A stretch of 64,000 nucleotides of DNA from Dyella_A sp049445995 (GTDB taxonomy: Bacteria > Pseudomonadota > Gammaproteobacteria > Xanthomonadales > Rhodanobacteraceae). Position numbers and translations under genes: made by a program. The stretch is from contig NZ_JBMSDZ010000008.1 of NCBI RefSeq assembly GCF_049445995.1, forward strand, positions 62,001 through 126,000, in the 5' to 3' direction. Position 1 is the first letter of the stretch, and each line of letters begins with the position of its first letter. Under the pieces are notes generated by a model that had not been told where the DNA came from, made no database searches, and worked only from the letters and a program-made list of their open reading frames with translations. This document shows, piece after piece, positions 58,429 through 64,000 of this stretch.

Positions 58429-59331
58429 TTACTTGCCGGCCGCTTCCTTCGCCGCGAGGTACTTGGCCAGTTCCACCATCTGCGCGTAGCCACCCGCGCT
58501 GGGGCCGTCGATGCGGTACTTGCCGTCGATCACGAGGGTCGGCGTGCCTTCCACGCCGTAAGCCTTCACCAGCTGGTCCGCGCGCTTGACCTGGGTGTTG
58601 ATGCTGAAGGAGTTGGCGACCGCCAGGAACTCCTTCGGATCGACGCCGTACCTGGCGTAGAACTTCGCGGCGTCGGCCAGCGTGGGCAGCTCGGACATCG
58701 GCTTCAGGCCCTGGCCGTCGGCGCGCTCGGAGCTCAGCTCCTTGCTCTTCCACACCGCGTCGTACATGGCATCGTTGGCCTTCTCGGCCACGCCCAGCGC
58801 CTGCGCGGTGAGGAAGGCGCGCTGGAACATCGGAAAATTCTCCTGCGGCATGAACGATACCGGCAGGTAGGCCATCACCGCATACGAGGGCAGGCTCCTG
58901 GCCAGTTCGTCGACCATCGGGTGGAAGGCGTTGCACGAAGGGCAGGCATAGGAGAACACCTCGGCCACCTCGACCTTGTCGGTGTTGCTGACCTTCGGCT
59001 GCGTCGGTTCGATGCGGAAATAGTTCTTGCCCTCGACCCACTTCGGGTCCTCGACGAACGCCGGGACGTCGGCCGGGACGTCGGCCGGGGCGGCCGGCGT
59101 GGTCGATGCGGTGGTGCCGGCGGCGGCCGGCGCGCTGCCCGATTCGGCCGGACTGCCGGCCGCCGCGGTGCTTGCCGTGGCCGGCGCCGGCGTGGCGGCG
59201 GCCGACGCCTGGACCGGTGCACTGGCGGAAGAGGACGGGGCGGAGGCAGCCGGCGCCGGGCTGTTGCTGTCGTGGCTGCACGCGGCGAGCGTGAGCAGGG
59301 CGAAACACAGGATCGGCAGGCGCTTCAGCAT
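58429..59331 (-). CDS. DsbA-like thiol:disulfide oxidoreductase lipoprotein (CPSC, long linker)
   Basis: A 300-residue lipoprotein precursor: lipobox LAAC (C18), then about 70 residues of Ala/Ser/Pro/Thr-rich linker, then a DsbA-type domain. The active site is C130-P-S-C133 within VFSYACPSCNAFHP and the cis-proline loop is GVEGTPTLVIDG (about 258). The linker could let the domain reach across the periplasm. Start ATG 59331. With its CIHC paralogue and cytochrome c4 upstream, the three form a minus-strand series devoted to exported cysteine proteins. Confidence 0.9.
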   Translation of the reverse strand: MLKRLPILCFALLTLAACSHDSNSPAPAASAPSSSASAPVQASAAATPAPATASTAAAGSPAESGSAPAAAGTTASTTPAAPADVPADVPAFVEDPKWVEGKNYFRIEPTQPKVSNTDKVEVAEVFSYACPSCNAFHPMVDELARSLPSYAVMAYLPVSFMPQENFPMFQRAFLTAQALGVAEKANDAMYDAVWKSKELSSERADGQGLKPMSELPTLADAAKFYARYGVDPKEFLAVANSFSINTQVKRADQLVKAYGVEGTPTLVIDGKYRIDGPSAGGYAQMVELAKYLAAKEAAGK

Positions 59332-59390
59332 GGGGAGGTTCCTTCGATTCGACAGCGGAAAAGCAACAGACGCAGGGGGCAAGACGACAA

Positions 59391-59410
59391 CGCCGACCCG
59401 GAGGTCGGCG
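59391..59410 (-). terminator. hairpin after the cytochrome c4 gene
   Basis: A perfect 8-bp stem (59391-59398 with 59403-59410) and tetraloop, 12 bases after the cytochrome stop on the minus strand, followed by TTGTCGTCTT. It is a probable partial terminator between the cytochrome and dsbA genes. Confidence 0.6.
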
Positions 59411-59422
59411 TGTGCTCGTCGA

Positions 59423-60208
59423 TCAGGGCGCCGCCGCCGCCGCGGCGTCGCCGCCGTCGGCCGCATGCAGGCCTTCGATGTAGCTGGCCAGCGCGGTGAT
59501 GTCCTTGGGTTCCAGTTTCCTGGCGATCGCCGGCATGATCTGCGCATGGGCGTCATCGCCCCACACGGTGCCGTCATGCCAGGACTTCAGCGTGGCCTCC
59601 ACGTACTGCGCGTGCTGGCCGGCAAGCTGCGGATAGATCGCGCCGGGATTGCCGCGACCGTCGATGAGGTGGCAGGCCATGCAGGCCGGAATGCCGCGCC
59701 CGGCATCGCCTTCGCGGTAGAGCTTCTGGCCCAGCGCGACCAGCGCCTCGTCGGCCACGCCCGGGCGCGACTGCTTGGCGGCGAAGTAGGCGCCGATGTC
59801 GTGCATGTCCTGCTCGGAGAGCGGCGCGGTCATGCCGAACATGATCGGGTTCTGCCGCTTGCCGTCCTTGAAGCTGGTGAGCTGGCGCGCGATGTACGAC
59901 TCGTGCTGGCCGGCAAGCTTCGGATACTGCGGATCGGTCGAGTTGCCGTCGATGCCGTGGCACGCGCCGCACGCGGCGGCCTTGCCCTGGCCGGCCGTGG
60001 CGTCGCCGGGCTTGACCGCGGCGGTCGCCGCTTCGGCCGGCGCTGCTGCCGCAGGTGCCGCTGCGCTGGCCGCCGCTGCCGGCGCCGCGCTGGAGGCAGC
60101 GGCGGGCCTGGCGTCCTGGGCCGTCACCGCGCCGGCGGACAGCGCGAAGGTGAGGGCGACGGCCGCCCCAAGCACAGCGTGCCGAAAATCGGCGGGCCGA
60201 AAACTCAT
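59423..60208 (-). CDS. cytochrome c4, diheme
   Basis: A 261-residue diheme c-type cytochrome. A signal peptide (about 1-30) is followed by an Ala-rich linker (about 33-66) and two homologous cytochrome domains, each with one CxxCH: C80-GA-C83-H84 and C176-MA-C179-H180. The axial methionines are probably in IMFGM (about 122) and QIMPAIA (about 224). Cytochrome c4 passes electrons from complex III to terminal oxidases, probably to the aa3 oxidase at 18.5-22.3 kb. Start ATG 60208 with AGGAGA seven bases upstream. A good promoter lies 75 bases upstream. Confidence 0.93.
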   Translation of the reverse strand: MSFRPADFRHAVLGAAVALTFALSAGAVTAQDARPAAASSAAPAAAASAAAPAAAAPAEAATAAVKPGDATAGQGKAAACGACHGIDGNSTDPQYPKLAGQHESYIARQLTSFKDGKRQNPIMFGMTAPLSEQDMHDIGAYFAAKQSRPGVADEALVALGQKLYREGDAGRGIPACMACHLIDGRGNPGAIYPQLAGQHAQYVEATLKSWHDGTVWGDDAHAQIMPAIARKLEPKDITALASYIEGLHAADGGDAAAAAAP

Positions 60209-60282
60209 ACACTTGTCTCCTGAAAGACTGCAAATGCTGCCGTGAAGCCGCCGCGCGGCCTGCCTTGGGCAGAAACCGCAGA

Positions 60283-60311
60283 ATTATCGCCGTGCCACCC
60301 TGACCGGTCAA
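60283..60311 (-). promoter_or_regulatory. sigma-70 promoter of the cytochrome c4 gene
   Basis: On the minus strand: TTGACC (60306-60311), a 17-base spacer and GATAAT (60283-60288). Transcription would start near 60276, leaving a leader of about 68 bases. Confidence 0.75.
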
Positions 60312-60320
60312 ACCATTCCC

Positions 60321-60962
60321 ATGCCTCCCAATCCGCTGCAGGGCGCGCAGTTCGTGCTCGCTGCCCACCGTATCAGCCAACTGCCCGCCGACCAGGGCGC
60401 GGAGGTGGCGTTCGCCGGCCGCTCCAACGCCGGCAAGTCCAGTGCGCTCAATGCACTCACCGGCCATCGCGGCCTGGCGCGCACCTCCAAGACACCCGGC
60501 CGCACCCAGCAGATGGTGGCGTTCTCGCTGCCGCCGCTGCCGCCGGTCGACGGCGAGGCGCCGTTCGACGCGCGCCTGATCGACCTGCCCGGCTACGGCT
60601 ACGCCAAGGTGCCGGAGGATCTGCGCGCGCACTGGAAGACCGAGATCGACGCCTATCTGCATCAGCGCCGCAGTCTGCGCGGCGTGGTGCTGATCGCGGA
60701 CATCCGCCATCCGCTGAAGGAATTCGACCGGATGATGCTGGACTTCTGCTTCGCCACCGCGCTGCCGTGCCACCTGCTGCTGACCAAGGCCGACAAGCTC
60801 TCGCGCAGCCAGGCGATGCAGACGGTGGCGGCGATGCGCCGGCAGTTCGTCACCGAAGGGCGCCAGGCCACCGTGCAGGGTTTTTCCTCCAGCGCGCCGA
60901 GCGGCGTCGACGAGGCACGCGCGCGCGTGCTCGAGCTGCTGCGCCGACCGCGCGCGGGCTGA
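60321..60962 (+). CDS. engB: ribosome biogenesis GTP-binding protein
   Basis: A 213-residue EngB/YihA/YsxC GTPase needed for 50S subunit assembly and division. The G motifs are visible: FAGRSNAGKSSALNAL (about 31-46, G1), SKTPGRTQ (about 57-64, G2 region), IDLPGYGYAKVP (about 89-100, G3), LLTKADKLSRSQ (about 153-164, G4) and FSSSAPSGVDE (about 188-198, G5). Start ATG 60321. It is divergent from cytochrome c4, a frequent arrangement in gammaproteobacteria. Confidence 0.96.
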   Translation: MPPNPLQGAQFVLAAHRISQLPADQGAEVAFAGRSNAGKSSALNALTGHRGLARTSKTPGRTQQMVAFSLPPLPPVDGEAPFDARLIDLPGYGYAKVPEDLRAHWKTEIDAYLHQRRSLRGVVLIADIRHPLKEFDRMMLDFCFATALPCHLLLTKADKLSRSQAMQTVAAMRRQFVTEGRQATVQGFSSSAPSGVDEARARVLELLRRPRAG

Positions 60963-60975
60963 TTCGCAAGAATCC

Positions 60976-61143
60976 CTAGCAGCCTGTCGGGCTTTGCTCG
61001 GCCGGGCTGCGAATCCGTCTGCGCGGTCCCTGTTTCCGCCGCCTCGCCGACCCATGGAACCACCATGGGCCGACGAAACGTCGAAAATCGTCCTCGCACA
61101 GCCGACTTCTCGCCTCGACCAGCAAAGCCCGACAGGCTGCTGG
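60976..61143. repeat. MITE-like element C, 168 bp
   Basis: Perfect 21-bp terminal inverted repeats (60978-60998 and 61121-61141) beginning AGCAGCCTGTCGGGCTTTGC. The core has CCCATGG-AACCA-CCATGGG (61051-61069) and flanking words (GCGCGGTCC, TTTCCG, TCCTCGCACAG) in the same order as in element B, but the ends differ. No coding content. It lies between engB and the convergent GAF gene. Confidence 0.75.
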
Positions 61144-61174
61144 CGACACTATGCCGCTGCGCGGTCGCGGGCGA

Positions 61175-61669
61175 TCAGGCGGCCTCGACCGCCTGCATGA
61201 ACACCGCGCACAGCGCTTCCATGCCGACGCGATCCTCGTCGTCGAAGCGGCCGGCGAGCGGGCTGTCCACGTCCCACACGCCGAGCAGGCTGCCGTCGGC
61301 CTGCACCAGCGGCACCACGATCTCCGAGTTCGACGCCGAGTCGCAGGCGATGTGCCCGTCGAACGCGTGCACGTCCGCCACCAGTTGGGTCTGCCGCGTC
61401 TGCGCCGCCGTGCCGCACACGCCGCGGCCGAGCGCGATGCGGATGCACGCCGGCTTGCCCTGGAACGGGCCGACCACCAGCTCGCTGCCGTCGTAGAGAT
61501 AGAAACCGGCCCAGTTGAGGTCGGGCAGGCTGTGGAACAGCAGGGCGCTGAAGTTGGCGGCGTTGGCGATCAGGTTGCGCTCGCCGGCCAGCAGGCCGCG
61601 CGCCTGCTCCACCAGCTCCTGGTAGTGCTCGCGCTTGCTGGCGTGCGCGTGGGTAGCGATTTCGAACAT
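61175..61669 (-). CDS. GAF-domain free methionine-(R)-sulfoxide reductase
   Basis: A 164-residue single GAF-domain enzyme of the fRMsr (YebR/MsrC) family that reduces free methionine-R-sulfoxide. The three conserved cysteines are present with family spacing: C75 (GKPACIRIAL), C85 (GRGVCGTAAQ) and C109 (HIACDSASNSEIV). Also visible are NWAGFYLYDG (about 52-61) and LGVWDVDSP (about 133-141). Start ATG 61669; a longer frame upstream overlaps bioD on the other strand. It is divergent from bioD. Confidence 0.93.
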   Translation of the reverse strand: MFEIATHAHASKREHYQELVEQARGLLAGERNLIANAANFSALLFHSLPDLNWAGFYLYDGSELVVGPFQGKPACIRIALGRGVCGTAAQTRQTQLVADVHAFDGHIACDSASNSEIVVPLVQADGSLLGVWDVDSPLAGRFDDEDRVGMEALCAVFMQAVEAA

Positions 61670-61766
61670 GCGTGGGCGTCCGGCGGCAAAGCGCCTATTA
61701 TGCGCCGCGCTGCCCGAGGAGGCTTTTGATGTCGCTGTCCGTTTTTTCGGCACGGTGCCGGCACTG

Positions 61767-62444
61767 ATGCGCGCGGCCGTGTTCATCGCCGGCACCGATA
61801 CCGGCATCGGCAAGACCCACGCGTCGTGTGCGCTGCTGCATGCGCTGCGTGCCGCCGGTCACGATGCGGTGGGCATGAAGCCGGTGGCCAGCGGCTGCGA
61901 GAGCACGCCCGACGGCCTGCGCAACGAGGATGCGCTGGCGCTGCAGGCGGCCGGTCCGGCCGGCGTGCCGTATGCGCGGATCAATCCGCTCACCTTGCGC
62001 GATCCGCTCTCGCCGCATCTCGCCGCCGCGCGCGACGGCGTCACGATCGCCCTGCCGCCGCTGGCCGAGGCGTTCGCCCGCTTGCGCGCGCAGCATGCGC
62101 CGGTGGTGGTGGAGGGCGTCGGCGGCTGGCGGGTGCCGCTGGCGCCGAGCCTGCTGGCGTCGGAGCTGCCGCGCGCATGGGGGCTGCCGGTGATCCTTGT
62201 CGTCGGCCTGCGCCTGGGCTGCCTCAACCATGCGCTGCTCAGCGCGCGGGCGATCGTCGACGACGGCTGCGAGCTGCTCGGCTGGATCGGCAACCGCATC
62301 GATCCGGCGATGGCGGCGGCGGAAGAGAATCTCGCCACGCTGCGCGCACTGCTGCCGGCCCCCTGCCTGGGCGTGCTGCCGCACGGCGAACCCCCGTCGT
62401 CGGCCGCGCGCCATCTCGATGCCGCGCTGGCGGCGCTGGCCTGA
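61767..62444 (+). CDS. bioD: dethiobiotin synthetase
   Basis: A 225-residue BioD. It closes the ureido ring of dethiobiotin from diaminopelargonic acid, CO2 and ATP. The P-loop is GTDTGIGKTH (9-18), the substrate Lys/Ser region is MKPVASGCES (about 36-45), and VVEGVGGWRVPL (about 113-124) and GWIGNRIDPAM (about 172-182) are conserved. No other biotin gene is adjacent. Start ATG 61767 is the best match to family length; a GTG four codons upstream is the alternative. No strong ribosome binding site is seen. Confidence 0.93.
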   Translation: MRAAVFIAGTDTGIGKTHASCALLHALRAAGHDAVGMKPVASGCESTPDGLRNEDALALQAAGPAGVPYARINPLTLRDPLSPHLAAARDGVTIALPPLAEAFARLRAQHAPVVVEGVGGWRVPLAPSLLASELPRAWGLPVILVVGLRLGCLNHALLSARAIVDDGCELLGWIGNRIDPAMAAAEENLATLRALLPAPCLGVLPHGEPPSSAARHLDAALAALA

Positions 62445-62528
62445 TGATCTGCCCGGGCTGGCCTTCACGCGCCGTGCCGGCCGTGGATGCTTTGATGCGC
62501 GACCCGATGTTTCCCCATGGAGAGGCCC

Positions 62529-62882
62529 ATGCCGCAACGCAACCACTACTACCTCGCCATCGATGACCTCGCCCACGCGCGCGGGCCGGTGGAGTCGCTG
62601 AGCTACGATGGCGTCGGCCCGAACGACTTCGCCGCGGCGCTCACCGAGGCGCTGCGCACTCCGCAACTGTTCGAGCGCTGGCGCGCCAGGCAGGAGGATC
62701 CCGATGACGTCGACCCCGCGCTCGGCGTCACCGACGCCGCCGCCGAGGCGCGCGCCACGGTGGACGACATGCAGCGTGTGTACGTCGATCTGGTCACCTC
62801 GCTGCCGATGAGCCTGGTGCGCCACCGGCTCAGCCTGCTGATCGGCAGCCACTGGACGCTGCGGGACATACGCGCGGCCTGA
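62529..62882 (+). CDS. conserved-looking hypothetical protein
   Basis: A 117-residue acidic soluble protein. It begins with NHYYLAIDD and contains a long acidic middle (RQEDPDDVDPALG, about 54-66) and a helical C-terminal half. No signal peptide or membrane segment, and no family is recognised. The ATG at 62529 is preceded by GGAGAGG; an ATG 12 bases upstream overlaps that ribosome binding site. It stands 84 bases after bioD and may be cotranscribed. Its role is unknown. Confidence 0.7.
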   Translation: MPQRNHYYLAIDDLAHARGPVESLSYDGVGPNDFAAALTEALRTPQLFERWRARQEDPDDVDPALGVTDAAAEARATVDDMQRVYVDLVTSLPMSLVRHRLSLLIGSHWTLRDIRAA

Positions 62883-62989
62883 ATTTGGCGCGCTGCGGCT
62901 TGGAAGCGTCGCCCCGGCACCGGTACAGTCGAGGGCTGCCGCATTCAAGCGCCCGGTCGTCGGGCGCGCGCTTCGAAGGGGAACCCCGC

Positions 62990-64000
62990 ATGCTCCGACT
63001 CCGCACCCTCGCCATGGCCACCAGCATCGCCCTCGCCGCCTGTTCGCAGCACGGCAACGAACCGGCCAAGTCCGCCGCCCCGGCCGCGCCCGCGCCGGCC
63101 AAGGCCGCCAGCACGGCCGCCGCGGCGCCGTTCACCGACGCCAACCCGTTCGCCAAGGCCAGCACGCTGGACTACCAGGCGCCGCCGTTCGACAAGATCA
63201 CCGACGCCGACTACCAGCCGGCGATCGAGGAGGGCATGCGCCGGCACCTGGCCGAGATCGAGGCCATCGCCAACAACGCCCAGCCGGCCACCTTCGACAA
63301 CACCTTCGTGGCGATGGAGAAGTCCGGCGCGCTGCTCAGGCGCGTGATGGCGGTGTTCGACGCGGTCACCGGCGCCAACACCGACGACACCCTGCAGAAG
63401 GTGCAGGAAGAGGAGGCGCCCAGGCTGGCCTCCCACCAGGATGCGATCTACCTCGACAGCAAGCTGTTCGCGCGGGTGGAGTCGGTCTACAACCAGCGCG
63501 CGTCGCTCAAGCTCGATCCCGAATCGCTGCGCCTGGTCGAGGTGGTCTACCGCAACTTCGTGCACCATGGCGCCAAGCTGTCCGACGCCGACAAGGCCAA
63601 GCTGAAGGACCTCAACAAGGAAGAGTCGACCCTCAGCACCCGGTTCACCAACACCCTGCTCGCCGCCACCAAGGACGGCGCGCTGGTGGTGGACGACAAG
63701 GCCAGGCTGGCCGGCCTCTCCGACGGCGACATCGCCGCCGCGGCGCAGGCGGCCAGGGACCGCGGCCTCGACGGCAAATGGGTGATCGCGCTGCAGAACA
63801 CCACGCAGCAGCCGGCGCTGCGGGATCTGGCCGATCGCGCCACCCGCGAGGCGCTGTTCAAGGCGTCGTGGGACCGCGCCGAGCACGGCGGCGCCAACGA
63901 CACCCGCGCCATCATCGAGCGCATCGCGCAGATTCGCGCCGAACAGGCCAAACTGCTGGGCTTCCCGAACTACGCCGCGTGGAAGCTCGAAGACCAGATG
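62990..64000 (+). CDS. dcp: M3-family peptidyl-dipeptidase (Dcp-like) lipoprotein, 3' end outside window
   Basis: The first 337 codons of an oligopeptidase, running off the right edge. It starts with a lipoprotein signal (lipobox LAAC, C18) and a short Ala/Pro-rich linker. Then comes the helical N-terminal domain of M3 peptidases: NPFAKASTLDYQAPPFDKI (about 52-70), DADYQPAIEEGM (about 72-83), TFDNTFVAMEKSG (about 103-115) and LSTRFTNTLLAATKD (about 217-231). The HExxH zinc site lies beyond the window, so activity cannot be confirmed. Dcp removes dipeptides from peptide C-termini. ATG 62990 has AAGGGGA upstream. Lipid anchoring suggests a periplasmic enzyme. Confidence 0.9.
   Translation, partial: MLRLRTLAMATSIALAACSQHGNEPAKSAAPAAPAPAKAASTAAAAPFTDANPFAKASTLDYQAPPFDKITDADYQPAIEEGMRRHLAEIEAIANNAQPATFDNTFVAMEKSGALLRRVMAVFDAVTGANTDDTLQKVQEEEAPRLASHQDAIYLDSKLFARVESVYNQRASLKLDPESLRLVEVVYRNFVHHGAKLSDADKAKLKDLNKEESTLSTRFTNTLLAATKDGALVVDDKARLAGLSDGDIAAAAQAARDRGLDGKWVIALQNTTQQPALRDLADRATREALFKASWDRAEHGGANDTRAIIERIAQIRAEQAKLLGFPNYAAWKLEDQM

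Noticed and set aside
1..64000. Prophage, integrative element or secretion island
   Set aside because: No integrase, transposase, phage, toxin-antitoxin, defence or conjugation genes and no tRNA target were seen; base composition and gene types are those of core chromosome.

Overview
This window is high-GC chromosomal DNA from a gammaproteobacterium, most likely of the Xanthomonadales (Rhodanobacteraceae-like). That is an inference from gene content and order: a ctaC-ctaD-ctaE cluster preceded by a DUF2244 gene and followed by DUF2909, SURF1, a SCO-like protein, ctaA and ctaB; a PutA without DNA-binding domain; cytochrome c4 next to two DsbA-like lipoproteins; and REP-type repeats beginning TAGGAGCG. 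It looks like ordinary core chromosome: no phage, transposase, CRISPR array, tRNA or rRNA gene was recognised. Both ends cut a gene (a MacB-type permease on the left, an M3 peptidase on the right).

Layout. 0-13 kb: end of an ABC permease, an S53 peptidase, hemB, a secreted esterase, a glutaminyl-cyclase lipoprotein, a KefB-type antiporter, a very large membrane-anchored ankyrin protein and a FadL porin. 13-18 kb: aldehyde dehydrogenase and putA. 18-26 kb: aa3-type cytochrome c oxidase subunits with assembly and heme A factors; no ctaG (Cox11) gene is present. 26-30 kb: a long structured leader with a small leader ORF, then mgtA and an SBF-family transporter. 30-38 kb: a secreted PHP-domain protein, DedA, and dnaG, a DUF1328 gene, yqeY and rpsU, divergent from tsaD; rpoD is not next to dnaG. 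38-42 kb: folate genes folB, folK and a pteridine reductase with a YbdG-type channel and an EcsC protein. 42-52 kb: a TonB-dependent receptor, a MidA-type methyltransferase, an LtaS/OpgB-like phosphotransferase, cca and periplasmic trehalase. 52-60 kb: an NDUFA9-like protein, lytic transglycosylase, a GH17-type membrane protein, an EEP hydrolase, two DsbA-like lipoproteins and cytochrome c4. 60-64 kb: engB, a GAF-type methionine sulfoxide reductase, bioD, a small unknown protein and the start of a Dcp-type peptidase.

The most interesting regulatory region is upstream of mgtA (about 26136-26718). A good sigma-70 promoter is followed by a roughly 105-nt domain closed by a 7-bp helix that competes with a local hairpin. 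Next comes an extended hairpin burying the ribosome binding site of a 54-codon basic, Pro/Ala-rich leader ORF, and then a C-rich stretch before mgtA. This layout fits a Mg2+- or translation-responsive attenuator, but I cannot assign it to a known riboswitch class. Other notable items are three modular MITE-like elements that share ends or cores (30.5, 42.4 and 61.0 kb), an in-frame palindromic insertion in dnaG, a perfect 12-bp palindrome over the promoter region of the TonB receptor, and a probable leaderless start for the ankyrin gene.
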